In this document: piece by piece, positions 39,235-48,030 of the stretch
Position numbering within the stretch: position 1 is the first letter of the stretch
How the letters are laid out: every line of letters starts with the position of its first letter
Assembly (NCBI RefSeq): GCF_002159335.1
Contig: NZ_NFHP01000001.1
Span: 372,001 to 436,000, forward strand
Direction of reading: 5' to 3'
DNA: 64,000 nucleotides
Source of the DNA: Collinsella sp. An7
GTDB lineage: Bacteria > Actinomycetota > Coriobacteriia > Coriobacteriales > Coriobacteriaceae
Notes under the pieces: model-generated
Seen by the model: the letters and a program-made list of their open reading frames with translations, nothing else
Database searches by the model: none
What the model was told of the DNA's origin: nothing
Translations under genes and position numbers: made by a program

Positions 39235-39510
39235 GTGCCTATTGTCATGCGACTCGATCGAGTTATGGCCGATCGCAAGATGTCCTCCCTTGAACTTGCC
39301 GAGAAAGTTGGGATTTCTCCCGTGAACATCTCGCGTATCAAGACGGGTCGCTTAAAGGGCATCCGCTTCTCCACACTGACCGCCATGTGCGAGGCGCTCC
39401 ATTGCAAGCCGGGGGACATCATCGATTACATGAGCGATGACGAGTATGCAGAGGCGTTTGGTGCGGCATCGGGTGCGGAGCACGATTCTGGGTCTTCTGG
39501 GAGGGCCTGA
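39235..39510 (+). CDS. Small XRE-family transcriptional regulator
   Basis: 91 residues. The helix-turn-helix covers residues 5-65: VMADRKMSSLELAEKVGISPVNISRIKTGRLKGIRFSTL then CEALHCKPGDIIDY, typical of YozG-like HTH proteins that partner DUF2975. GTG 39235 has AAAGGGAGGACGTCA upstream. It could control the upstream maturase-peptide unit or only its own pair; no operator was identified. Confidence 0.88.
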   Translation: MPIVMRLDRVMADRKMSSLELAEKVGISPVNISRIKTGRLKGIRFSTLTAMCEALHCKPGDIIDYMSDDEYAEAFGAASGAEHDSGSSGRA

Positions 39511-39538
39511 CTGGTTATTGCGGGGGGGGTGCTGAGCG

Positions 39539-39967
39539 ATGTCTGACGGTGGTCGCAATATCGGTTACGCGCACCTCGCCCCCGCATTATGCGGGCTGCT
39601 GAGTTATGTGATGTTAGGTGGAGTTGGCCGTTTGGCGGCCTCGGCCGGAGCGAGTGTGGTGCTCGTGTTGGTCTTCGGCTTGTGGTTGTGTTGCTCTTGC
39701 TGCTTGCCGTCAGCCGTGTCGCTTGGCGCGCGCGGGGGCTCGGAGCTGCCATGGCAGCTTCTGCAGCGGATGAAGCCCGGAGAGCGTTCGCTGCGTCGCG
39801 CGATTGTCGATGCGCCCGGACTTGCCGTGGTGACCGGCATGGTCGCGAGCCCACTCGACGGCCCATGGCTCTCGGCGTATAGCGTGGCATTGCTAGTGAT
39901 TGGGATTGCGTTGCCGTATACGTTTATGGCCTATCACCTGTGGATCCTTAGACAGGAGAGGCGATAG
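39539..39967 (+). CDS. Hypothetical membrane protein
   Basis: 142 residues with four hydrophobic segments, including a Cys-rich one (LWLCCSCCLPS). It starts 28 bases after the XRE gene with a G-rich ribosome site. No family recognised. Confidence 0.55.
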   Translation: MSDGGRNIGYAHLAPALCGLLSYVMLGGVGRLAASAGASVVLVLVFGLWLCCSCCLPSAVSLGARGGSELPWQLLQRMKPGERSLRRAIVDAPGLAVVTGMVASPLDGPWLSAYSVALLVIGIALPYTFMAYHLWILRQERR

Positions 39968-40010
39968 CGCAAACGCGCGCCAGGGTGTTGACCGAGCGTC
40001 CAAGCGCGCT

Positions 40011-40409
40011 TTAGAGCGCGGCGCCCCAAATGATGTCGATGAGAAACAGCGCGTCCGCAATGGCGATGGCGCAGCCGCCGACGAGACGTTCGTTCTTGCA
40101 TTTGTGGGGTCTGACCAGCAGAAGGTATATAGCCAGCAGTGTGCCCTCGAGTACGAGAAGCGCGATTTGAACGAGCGGGGCGTCCGTTACACTCGAAATA
40201 CCGATGGTGAGGAAGAACGCGCAGGCAACCATGTCGATTCGCCCAAAGAGCGGGCTGCCCAGAAACGCTGCGACGCTAGCAAGGGCAACGAGCACGGCGT
40301 TGAGCGGAATGACGCGCATCGGGAAGAAGCTAGTTAGAAGAAGGGCGATATAGCTCGCCATAAAGACAGGCACGGCGAGCATGCGGCAACAGTTGCGAAG
40401 ATCGTTCAT
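40011..40409 (-). CDS. Hypothetical membrane protein
   Basis: 132 residues beginning MNDLRNCCRMLAVPVFMASYI, with about four hydrophobic helices and a basic loop HKCKNERL before the last one. ATG 40409 is preferred over the longer frame (40460), with GGGGGTGTCGC upstream. Convergent with the previous gene. No family recognised. Confidence 0.55.
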   Translation of the reverse strand: MNDLRNCCRMLAVPVFMASYIALLLTSFFPMRVIPLNAVLVALASVAAFLGSPLFGRIDMVACAFFLTIGISSVTDAPLVQIALLVLEGTLLAIYLLLVRPHKCKNERLVGGCAIAIADALFLIDIIWGAAL

Positions 40410-40556
40410 GCGACACCCCCACGTAATCAGCCGCGACCTAGGGGAGGGCAGCGGCGACATACGGGATGATACCCGTGCCGCGCGGGGCGATACCGCGCGC
40501 CGTGGGCGATACCCCGTCTGGTATTGAGCCCGCTGAGCTGGCTTGAGGGTGCATGC
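40410..40556. other. Intergenic sequence before the GGGTTCA repeats
   Basis: No gene or clear signal beyond GC-rich direct words (CCGCGCGGGGCGATACC, GGGCGATACCCCG) around 40473-40517. Confidence 0.3.
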
Positions 40557-40740
40557 GCGGGTTCACCACCTCGCAGTTTTGCGCGGAACGTCGGGCAAGA
40601 TCGCGTGCGATGAACCCGTCTGTGAACCCTTGGGTTCACGGGGCGTGGTTTTGCACGGGACTTCTGGACATAGTCGCCGGTAATGAACCCGCGAGTTCAT
40701 TTCCGGGTTCATTGCGCGCAGTCTTGCACGGCGTGCCCGC
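40557..40740. repeat. About 2.5 tandem copies of a 70-base unit with GGGTTCA/TGAACCC ends
   Basis: Units begin near 40557, 40632 and 40703. Each starts GGGTTCA, contains GTTTTGCGCGG or GTTTTGCACGG, and the first two end ATGAACCCG. The junctions form palindromes such as TGAACCC-TT-GGGTTCA (40623-40638) and TGAACCCGCGAGTTCA. They lie upstream of the transketolase genes. AGTTT/CGTTTC words and a TATGAT (41066) nearer the gene may be its promoter. Confidence 0.7.
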
Positions 40741-41112
40741 CCGGGCGACCACCGGTTCCGCGGCTTTCCTTGCCCACGCCTGTATGGTCGGCAGGGTGAC
40801 TGCCGTTGCCGCGGCTGCTACCGCTTGCGGCCGCTGCCCGGTCTGCTCGGCCGACGCTTCCGGACCCAGCTCGCCGTCAGCGACCGCCCGCCTGCCAACC
40901 CGCCGCCCGCTCCGCCCCACATCCCGCCCCGCGCCGTGACGGTTCTGTGAACGCGCCCCGCTCGCAGTCGGCCGGCCAAGCATGATGAAACGTTATATCG
41001 CACTCTACGTTTCGTAAAAACCCGCGCAATTGCCCAGCGTTTCCTAAACATCACCCCCTAGCTGCTATGATAGGTTCGCTTTTGCCCACGGCTACAACCC
41101 GAAGGGACCTAC

Positions 41113-42027
41113 ATGGCAACTGACCAGCTCAGGAGTGCGTGCGCCCGTACCGACGACGAGATTGCCCTCATCGCCAACCGGATGCGCCGCGACATCATCG
41201 AGATGCTCGGGGCGGCGGGCTCCGGGCACCCGGGCGGTTCGCTCTCGGCAACCGACCTCATGGCGACCCTCTTTTTCTCGGGCCTGCTCGGCATGGATCC
41301 GGCCGACCCCAATAATCCCGAGCGCGACCGCTTCATACTCTCCAAGGGTCACGCGGCACCGGCGCTCTACGCCATCTTCGTGCAGCTCGGTTACATCCCG
41401 CACGACGAGATCCTGACGCTCCGCCAGGTGGGGAGCCGCCTGCAGGGTCACCCCGATCGTCACGCCTGCCCGGGCGTTGAGGTGTGCACCGGCTCGCTCG
41501 GCCAGGGGCTCTCGGTTGGCTCCGGCATGGCGCTCGGCCTGCGTCTCGACGCTGCCCACGCCGGCAACGGCGCTGAGCCACAGCGCGTGTTTGTGCTCCT
41601 CGGCGACGGCGAGATGCAGGAGGGCGAGAACTGGGAGGCCGCCATGTTTGCCGGCCACCAGCACCTCGACAACCTTGTGGCCATCGTGGACAACAACAAC
41701 CTGCAGATCGACGGTCATGTGACCGACGTCAACACCATCGAGCCCGTGGCTGACAAGTTTCGCGCCTTTGGCTGGGAGACGCTCGCCGTGGACGGGCACG
41801 ACATCGCTGCCATCCGTGCCGCGCTCGAGCAGGCCGTGGCCATAAGCGGCAAGCCCGTGTGCATCGTGGCCAAGACCGTCAAGGGCAAGGGCGTCTCCTT
41901 TATGGAGGACCAGGTGGGCTGGCACGGCAACGCGCCGAGCGCTGAGCAGACCGCTGCGGCGCTCGCCGAGATTGATGCCGCGCACGAGGCGCTCGCCGCA
42001 ACCGCGCAGACCGCAAAGGAGGCGTAA
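41113..42027 (+). CDS. Transketolase, N-terminal subunit
   Basis: Split transketolase, non-oxidative pentose phosphate pathway. The 304-residue subunit binds thiamine diphosphate: GHPGGSLSATDL, SKGHAAPALY and the motif GDGEMQEGENWEA followed by DNNNLQIDGH. AAGGGACCTAC precedes the ATG. The C-terminal subunit gene starts 3 bases after the stop. Two-subunit forms occur widely in Actinobacteria, Firmicutes and archaea, so this is not a broken gene. Confidence 0.93.
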   Translation: MATDQLRSACARTDDEIALIANRMRRDIIEMLGAAGSGHPGGSLSATDLMATLFFSGLLGMDPADPNNPERDRFILSKGHAAPALYAIFVQLGYIPHDEILTLRQVGSRLQGHPDRHACPGVEVCTGSLGQGLSVGSGMALGLRLDAAHAGNGAEPQRVFVLLGDGEMQEGENWEAAMFAGHQHLDNLVAIVDNNNLQIDGHVTDVNTIEPVADKFRAFGWETLAVDGHDIAAIRAALEQAVAISGKPVCIVAKTVKGKGVSFMEDQVGWHGNAPSAEQTAAALAEIDAAHEALAATAQTAKEA

Positions 42028-42030
42028 ACG

Positions 42031-42960
42031 ATGGCACAGGCAACGCGCGCCGCGTTTGGCGCGACGCTCATCAAGCTCGTGGAGGAGGGCCATGACATCA
42101 TGGCTGTGGACGCCGACCTCTGCGGCTCCACCACCACCGGCGCCTTTGGCAAGGTGTACCCCGACCGCCTGGTAGACGTCGGAATCGCCGAGCAGAACAT
42201 GATCGGCGTGGCCTCGGGCCTGGCGCTCACGGGCCGTACGGTCTTTACCGGCTCGTTTGCCGTCTTTGGCACGGGTCGCTGCTGGGAGCAGATCAGAAAC
42301 ACCGTCTGCGACTCCGACCTCGACGTAAAGATCTGCCCCACCCATGCGGGCATTACCGTGGGGCCGGACGGCGCCACGCATCAGGCGCTCGAGGACATCG
42401 CGCTCATGCGCGTGCTGCCCGGCATGCGCGTGCTGGTGCCGGCAGACTACGCGAGCGCCTGCGCGGCCATTCGCGTGGCAGCCACGACTCCGGGCCCCTT
42501 CTATGTGCGCATGGGCCGCGAGCCGCTGCCGGCGGTCTACGATGATGACTTTGCGATCGAGAGCGTGCCGTTTGCCCGCGTGCTCCGCGAGGGTAGCGAC
42601 ATCTCCATCATGGCGTGCGGCGTTGAGGTGGCGCAGGCGCTCGCTGCGGCCGAGACGCTTGCCGGCGAGGGTATCGATGCCGAGGTCGTGGACGTGATGA
42701 GCGTGGCCCCGCTTGCCGAGGACGTGCTCATGGCGTCGGCCGCCAAGTGCGGGCGCGTGCTCACCGTGGAGGAGCACAGCGTCTACGGCGGCATGGGGTC
42801 GGCCGTGGCCGAGCTCTTGGCCGAGAAGCAGCCCGTGCCGGTGACGCGCATGGGCATGACGACCTTTGGTCAGTCGGGTACGGCGGCCGAGCTCCTGGCC
42901 TACTACGGCTTGGACGCGCCGGCCATCGCCCGCCGCGTGCACGAGGTGCTCCGGCGGTAG
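42031..42960 (+). CDS. Transketolase, C-terminal subunit
   Basis: 309-residue partner holding the pyrimidine-binding and C-terminal domains. It shows VDVGIAEQNMIGVASGLALTG with the catalytic Glu, FAVFGTGRCWEQIRN, and late EEHSVYGGMGSAVAELL. CAAAGGAGGCGTAAACG before the ATG includes the end of the N-terminal gene, so translation is coupled. A terminator follows. Confidence 0.93.
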   Translation: MAQATRAAFGATLIKLVEEGHDIMAVDADLCGSTTTGAFGKVYPDRLVDVGIAEQNMIGVASGLALTGRTVFTGSFAVFGTGRCWEQIRNTVCDSDLDVKICPTHAGITVGPDGATHQALEDIALMRVLPGMRVLVPADYASACAAIRVAATTPGPFYVRMGREPLPAVYDDDFAIESVPFARVLREGSDISIMACGVEVAQALAAAETLAGEGIDAEVVDVMSVAPLAEDVLMASAAKCGRVLTVEEHSVYGGMGSAVAELLAEKQPVPVTRMGMTTFGQSGTAAELLAYYGLDAPAIARRVHEVLRR

Positions 42961-42986
42961 CAACCACCGGCTGAAGAGCTTTATGC

Positions 42987-43018
42987 GGGGCGCCTCTGGT
43001 TGGGGCGCCCCGTGTTGT
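42987..43018 (+). terminator. Terminator after transketolase
   Basis: GGGGCGCC, loop, GGCGCCCC then GTGTTGT; short U-tract, moderate strength. Confidence 0.7.
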
Positions 43019-43137
43019 CTCGGTGGGCGTTGAGGTGAGGGCGGGGATGGAGCGGGTGGAACACTGGCGCCGTGGCGCTTTGCACGGTAGCCGCCCAGCC
43101 GTCTGCCGTCTCCACAGACCCTCCCGCTCTGTGCCGC

Positions 43138-43168
43138 TTGTGTGCAGGTGCCGGGTGCCTGTTAAAAT
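43138..43168 (+). promoter_or_regulatory. Candidate ftsEX promoter
   Basis: TTGTGT and TAAAAT lie 19 bases apart, 44 bases before the ftsE start. The spacing is long, so this is tentative. Confidence 0.3.
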
Positions 43169-43211
43169 GTCCTCGATATGTAGTTCAAACGCACGACTCT
43201 AAGGAGCGCTT

Positions 43212-44345
43212 GTGGCCAACCACTTCCGTAAACCCGAAGACGGGCAGGACGAGGTCAGTACGCCGTCAGCGGAACCCGTCGTTGCCTCGCACTTTGCCCT
43301 TTCCACCGATGCGGACGCCGCGCAGTCGCAGGATACGGCCGACGCCGCACCTGCCGCCGCGCCCGCCCCGGGCGACACGGGCGCCTTTCTTGCGAGCGCC
43401 GGCGTGGCGTCCGCAGCGCCTGCGCCTGCTGCGGTGCCCGACCCGTTTGCGGCGCCCGCTCCGGCGGCCCCGCAGGTGGCCGAGCTCGCGGCCATCCCCG
43501 AGGTGACGGCCGAGCCCGAGGTCACGGCAGACCAGGCAGACGAGGTTGCCGACCTCAACGCGGCGCTTGCCGACCCCAACTTCACCACGGTCTTTGCCCC
43601 GGTTACCGAGTCGCGCCAGAAGAAGGCGCGCGACGCGGGTGTGGAGCCGGTGATTCTCTTTGAGCACGTCACCAAGGTCTACCCGGCGCAGCCCAACAAG
43701 CCTGCGCTCGACGACGTCAACATCGAGATCTACCCGGGCGAGTTCGTCTTTTTGGTGGGCCACTCCGGCTCCGGCAAGTCGACGATGCTCCGCACCATGA
43801 CGCGCGACGTCAAGCCCACCTCGGGCCGCGTGCTGGTGGCGGGTCAGGACCTCATGCGCATCAAGAACCGCAAGGTCCCGTTCTTCCGCCGCCAGATCGG
43901 CACCGTGTTCCAGGACTTCAAGCTGCTGCCGGGCAAGACGGTCTACGAGAACGTCGCCTTTGTGCTGCAGTGCATCGGCAAGCCGCGCGGCGTCATTCGC
44001 ACGCAGGTGCCCGAGGTGCTGCGCCTGGTGGGCCTGGCCGACCAGATGGACTCTATGCCCGACCAGCTCTCGGGCGGCGAGCAGCAGCGCGTCTCGGTGG
44101 CGCGCGCCATGGTCAACCGTCCGCCGCTGCTCATCTGCGACGAGCCTACGGGCAACCTCGACCCGGCAATTTCGCTCGGCATCATGAAGCTCCTCGAGCG
44201 CATCAACCGCACGGGCACCACGGTCATCGTGGCGACGCACGACCGCGAGATGGTCGACTCCATGCGCCGTCGTGTTATTTCGCTTGAGGCGGGCCACGTG
44301 GTCCGCGACCAGGAGAGGGGAGGCTACGGCAACTATGGCGCCTAG
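43212..44345 (+). CDS. ftsE: Cell division ATP-binding protein FtsE with N-terminal extension
   Basis: ATPase that with FtsX controls wall hydrolases at the septum. The ABC domain (residues about 146-377) has Walker A GHSGSGKS, Q-loop TVFQDFKLL, signature LSGGEQQR and Walker B LLICDEPTGNLDP. The first 145 residues are an Ala/Pro/Glu-rich, probably disordered region (ADAAPAAAPAPGDTG); standard FtsE lacks this and is about 230 residues. GTG 43212 with AAGGAGCGCTT is the only good start; later starts have no ribosome site that I can see. It overlaps ftsX by 11 bases. Confidence 0.93.
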   Translation: MANHFRKPEDGQDEVSTPSAEPVVASHFALSTDADAAQSQDTADAAPAAAPAPGDTGAFLASAGVASAAPAPAAVPDPFAAPAPAAPQVAELAAIPEVTAEPEVTADQADEVADLNAALADPNFTTVFAPVTESRQKKARDAGVEPVILFEHVTKVYPAQPNKPALDDVNIEIYPGEFVFLVGHSGSGKSTMLRTMTRDVKPTSGRVLVAGQDLMRIKNRKVPFFRRQIGTVFQDFKLLPGKTVYENVAFVLQCIGKPRGVIRTQVPEVLRLVGLADQMDSMPDQLSGGEQQRVSVARAMVNRPPLLICDEPTGNLDPAISLGIMKLLERINRTGTTVIVATHDREMVDSMRRRVISLEAGHVVRDQERGGYGNYGA

Positions 44346-45285
44346 CAATCTCGGCTATTCCCTGCGCGAGGCGGGGAGCCATTTCTTCCGCAACTGGACC
44401 TCCTCGCTCGGAGCGGTCTTTACCATCTTTCTGTCGCTCTTTATCATCGGTCTTTTTGTGATCGGCTCGGCGATGGTCTCGTCGGTGATCGGCGATATCG
44501 AGCAGACGGTTACCATCACGGCGTTTATCTCCGACAATGCGACCGACGAGGATATCGAGGCCTTCCGCGACGAGCTCGAGACGTGGGACAACGTCGCCAA
44601 CATCGAGTTCAAGACCAAGGAGGATGCGCTCGAGGACTACCGCCGGACCATGTCCGACCATGCGGAGGCCACCATCAGCGCGCTCGACGGCGAGAATCCG
44701 CTGCCGCGCTCGTTTGTGATCCAGATGCAGGATTCCTCGCAGGTTGAGGACACCGCCAACCGCATCAAGTCCGACGAGCTCTACCGCAAGATCGTGGATG
44801 ACGACGACCCCGATGTGGACGATGTCGACGCCGACGTCAACGCGAGCGTGCGCTGGGGTCAGGAGGAGGTCTCGGTCCTCTTTGAGGTGACGGGCTACAT
44901 CCGCATCGCCGCGGTGGTGCTCGTGGCGCTCCTCACCTTTATCGCGTTCATCTTTATCAACAACACGATCCGCCTCTCCATCACCGCGCGCCGCCGCGAA
45001 ATCGCTATCATGCGCCTCGTGGGCGCCTCGAACGGCTTCATCCGCGGGCCGTTTATCACCGAGGGCGTGATCCAGGCGCTGCTGGGCTCGCTTTTGGCGA
45101 TCGGCGCGCTCGAGCTTATGCGCAACATCCTCGTGCCGACGGCACAGGCTGCGCTCGGGTCGCTCTTTAACATCACGATCCCGGTTGACGTGTACCTGGT
45201 GACGTATGCCGCGCTTGCCGTGGTCGGCGTGGTGATTGGCCTGTTTGGCTCGGCTATCGCGATGCGGCGGTACCTCAAGGTGTAA
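44335..45285 (+). CDS. ftsX: Cell division protein FtsX
   Basis: Membrane partner of FtsE. The 316-residue product has four hydrophobic helices: one near residues 22-45, then three from about 190 on. The extracellular loop after helix 1 contains VTITAFISDNATDEDI and the usual TKEDALEDYR. A very acidic stretch (VDDDDPDVDDVDADV) sits before helix 2. The FtsX/MacB block REIAIMRLVGASNGFIRGPF is clear. ATG 44335 follows GAGGGGAGGCTACGGC within ftsE. The true start is not the earlier in-frame ATG at 44272, which lies inside the ATPase gene. Confidence 0.93.
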   Translation: MAPSNLGYSLREAGSHFFRNWTSSLGAVFTIFLSLFIIGLFVIGSAMVSSVIGDIEQTVTITAFISDNATDEDIEAFRDELETWDNVANIEFKTKEDALEDYRRTMSDHAEATISALDGENPLPRSFVIQMQDSSQVEDTANRIKSDELYRKIVDDDDPDVDDVDADVNASVRWGQEEVSVLFEVTGYIRIAAVVLVALLTFIAFIFINNTIRLSITARRREIAIMRLVGASNGFIRGPFITEGVIQALLGSLLAIGALELMRNILVPTAQAALGSLFNITIPVDVYLVTYAALAVVGVVIGLFGSAIAMRRYLKV

Positions 45286-45305
45286 CGCCGCCTGTTGGGC
45301 TGACC

Positions 45306-45416
45306 GAGGGGCCGGCCGTCTCGCACTCCCTTCGCGCGTGGTCCTCGGGCATATCGCCGTCTGGCGATATGCCCTGCGGGAAACGCGCTGCAGGAATGTG
45401 AGGCGTCCGGCCCCTC
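45306..45416. repeat. 111-base cruciform-like inverted repeat
   Basis: Inner perfect hairpin GGGCATATCGCC-GTCT-GGCGATATGCCC (45347-45374). Outer stem from GAGGGGCCGGCCGTCTCGCA pairs with GTGAGGCGTCCGGCCCCTC. It sits in the 313-base gap between ftsX and rnr and may act as terminator for ftsEX, though no T run is present. Confidence 0.7.
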
Positions 45417-45515
45417 TGCGTTATGCCGGGCGCGCGTGGGCGCCTTGCCGAGCAGGTGGGTGGAGGGAATGAAGTGCATCCGCGACGGTGCTTTGGTGGC
45501 GGCTGGCATGATGGT

Positions 45516-45544
45516 GTGACAATGGGGACAGGTTCGTTTGTCAC
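45516..45544. repeat. GGGGAC-core hairpin element, copy 7
   Basis: Stem GTGACA/TGTCAC encloses ATGGGGACAGGTTCGTT. Confidence 0.78.
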
Positions 45545-45598
45545 GGGGCCGTGCGGTGCATGGATGCAACGGTTGGTACATAGGTTGGAGGTGTCGAT

Positions 45599-47791
45599 AT
45601 GGGACGCAAGAGACGCTCGGGTCATAGAGGCCCCACGCGGGGCGTGCGGCGGCCGAGTCTGACCGGCACCGTGGTGCTCCGCGAACATGGTGCACTTGTG
45701 GAGACCGCCGAGGGGTCGTTTCGGCTTGCTGGCCGGTCGCTCCGCGAGGTCATGAGCGGCGATACCGTGGCGGTGAGTCTCCATCGTGCAGAGCGCGGGG
45801 AGCGGCGCGCCGTGGTCGAGGGTGTGATCGAGCGCGCGGCCACCACGGTGGTGGGCACCTATGCCCCCGCCGGACCGCTCGGGGCGGTGCGTCCGCTCGA
45901 CAGCCGCCTCAAGGCCGACTTCTTCGTATTGCCGAGCGACGCCTCTGCCCAGGACTTTGGGGTGGGTGAGGGCGACGTGGTGCTGGCGCGCATCGTGAGC
46001 TACCCCACGCGCTACGAGTCGGGCGTGGTGACGATCGAGCGCAGGCTCGGCGGCGCCGACGCGCCCGGCCTCGGCATCCAGTGCATCATGGCCCGCTATG
46101 ACCTCGCGGAGGGCTATCCCGAGACTGCGGAGCGTGAGGCCGCCGAGCTCTCGCTCGATGTGGCCGAGGCCCTTGCCGACCCGCTCCGCCGCGACCTGCG
46201 CGACCGCTTTGTGCTCACCATCGATCCAGTGGACGCGCGCGACTTTGACGACGCTATCTCGCTCGCCCGCACCCCCGAGGGCGGCTACCGGCTCGGCGTG
46301 CACATTGCCGACGTTTCGCACTATGTGGCCTGGGAGAGCTCCATCGACCTCGAGGCGCGCCGTCGCGGCACCTCGGTTTACCTTGCCGACCGCGTGCTGC
46401 CGATGCTCCCCGAGCGGCTCTCCAACGGACTCTGCTCGCTGGTGCCCAACGAGGATAGGCTTGCCTTCACTGTCGATATGGAGCTCGATGCCACGGGGCG
46501 CGTGCGCTCGGCCACGATGATTCCGAGCGTTATCAGCTCGCGGGCGCGCCTCTCCTACGACCAGGCGGACGCGCTATTGGGCGGCGTTACGGCGGTGCGT
46601 GATGGCGGGGCGGAGCTCGGTGGTGACGACGCTACCGGTGGGGCCCGTGCGAGCGCGGACGACGCGGCGGGCGATGCCTCCACGCTGCCCTCCCTGCTCC
46701 CCGAGACGCCCGTCGGCGGTGCGCCGCTGGCCGAGCAGGTCGCCCGCGCGGCGGGGGAGGGCGTCGACCTTGCCGCTTTCCTCGCCGTGGCCGACGAGCT
46801 CGCCCAAAAGCGCGTTGCGCTCCGACATGCGCGCGGCGCGGTGGACTTCGACACCGTTGAGGTCCATGCGCTCTTGGACGACGCCGGCGTGCCCATCGCC
46901 CTCACGAGCCGCGAGCGCACCCGGGCGACGGGGCTCATCGAGGAGGCGATGCTCCTTGCCAACGAGTGCGTGGCGCAGCGCCTCGCCGCGCTCGACCGGC
47001 CGTGCGCCTATCGTGTGCACGAGTCGCCTTCGCCCGACCATCTGCATGCCGCAGCCTCGGCGCTCTCCGAGCTGGGGATCGCGACGCACCGCGAGGCGCT
47101 CAAGATCGAGCTAGGCGACCAGGCTGCCATGCGCGAGGTGCTCGAGCGGGTCGCGGGCACGGGCGAGGCCGAGATTGCCAACGCGCTTCTCCTCCGGGCC
47201 ATGCAGCGCGCGGTCTACAAGCCCGTCAACGAGGGCCACTACGCGCTCGGGGCACCGGCGTACTGCCACTTTACGAGCCCGATTCGCCGCTACCCCGACC
47301 TCATCGTTCACCGTGTGCTCAAGCAGGTCCTTGCCGAGGAGCGCTTGGGCAAGCGGGCCGCCCGCGAGCGCGCGCCGCGTCTTGTGGGAACGGGCCGCGA
47401 GGCGCTCGACCGCATTCTCCCCGGGCTCTGCCGGAGCGCGAGCGAGCGCGAGCGCGTGGCCGATGCCGCGGCGCACGCCTCGCAAAAGGTCAAGGTCGCC
47501 CAGTTCTACGCCACACGCGTGGGCGAGCGCGCGACCGGGCGCGTGGTGTGGATGGACCAGCTGGGGCTCTTCGTGCGGCTCGACGACACCCGGGCGGAGG
47601 GCCTGGTGCGCCTCTCGGCGGTGGGCGACGAGTGGTTTGACCTCGATGAGCGCACCCTCACCCTCACCGGCGCCTCCACGGGCCGGACGGTGCGCGTGGG
47701 CGATGCGGTGATCGCTGAGGTTGCGGGCGTCAACGTGCTGCGTGGCCACCTCGACCTCAAGCTCATCCACCGAATGGGTACGCTACACTAG
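45599..47791 (+). CDS. rnr: Ribonuclease R family exoribonuclease
   Basis: Degrades structured RNA 3' to 5' and helps tmRNA quality control. The 730-residue product shows a cold-shock-like N-terminal domain, the RNB catalytic motif IDPVDARDFDDAISL (three Asp), HIADVSHYV, then YCHFTSPIRRYPDLIVHRVL and a C-terminal S1 domain. About 45 residues (GGDDATGGARASADDA) interrupt the RNB domain as a low-complexity insert. ATG 45599 has TGGAGGTGTCGAT upstream. The TAG stop overlaps the AGGGAGACACTGATT repeat. smpB, its functional partner in trans-translation, lies about 1.1 kb downstream. Confidence 0.92.
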   Translation: MGRKRRSGHRGPTRGVRRPSLTGTVVLREHGALVETAEGSFRLAGRSLREVMSGDTVAVSLHRAERGERRAVVEGVIERAATTVVGTYAPAGPLGAVRPLDSRLKADFFVLPSDASAQDFGVGEGDVVLARIVSYPTRYESGVVTIERRLGGADAPGLGIQCIMARYDLAEGYPETAEREAAELSLDVAEALADPLRRDLRDRFVLTIDPVDARDFDDAISLARTPEGGYRLGVHIADVSHYVAWESSIDLEARRRGTSVYLADRVLPMLPERLSNGLCSLVPNEDRLAFTVDMELDATGRVRSATMIPSVISSRARLSYDQADALLGGVTAVRDGGAELGGDDATGGARASADDAAGDASTLPSLLPETPVGGAPLAEQVARAAGEGVDLAAFLAVADELAQKRVALRHARGAVDFDTVEVHALLDDAGVPIALTSRERTRATGLIEEAMLLANECVAQRLAALDRPCAYRVHESPSPDHLHAAASALSELGIATHREALKIELGDQAAMREVLERVAGTGEAEIANALLLRAMQRAVYKPVNEGHYALGAPAYCHFTSPIRRYPDLIVHRVLKQVLAEERLGKRAARERAPRLVGTGREALDRILPGLCRSASERERVADAAAHASQKVKVAQFYATRVGERATGRVVWMDQLGLFVRLDDTRAEGLVRLSAVGDEWFDLDERTLTLTGASTGRTVRVGDAVIAEVAGVNVLRGHLDLKLIHRMGTLH

Positions 47792-47952
47792 GGAGACACT
47801 GATTAAAGGCTTTCGCGCCCCGGGCCGCCGTGGCGAGGCTGATCGGGGCGAAGGCGAGGAAGGCGCAGCGGCGCTGCATCGACGCAGCCTGAGCCCCGAG
47901 GCGCCCGCCGCAGCGGTGCGGGGCGCGGAATGCTTTGATCGGCGTCTCCCTG
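47790..47952. repeat. AGGGAGAC-type paired element, about 163 bases
   Basis: Left arm AGGGAGACACTGATTAAAGG begins in the rnr stop codon. The right arm, read from the other strand, is AGGGAGACGCCGATCAAAGC; both continue to CGCGCCCCG, about 33 paired bases. The interior is GC-rich with further dyads. Confidence 0.72.
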
Positions 47953-48030
47953 GGTAAACGCTCAAACGAACGCCATGCAACCGCGGCGGCTCCCTGTGCG
48001 CCGCGGATTCGATTCTGGAGGAACCAGCTC

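Noticed and set aside
41113-42960. Transketolase broken by a nonsense mutation
   Set aside because: The split falls at the domain boundary used by genuine two-subunit enzymes and the second gene has its own ribosome site.
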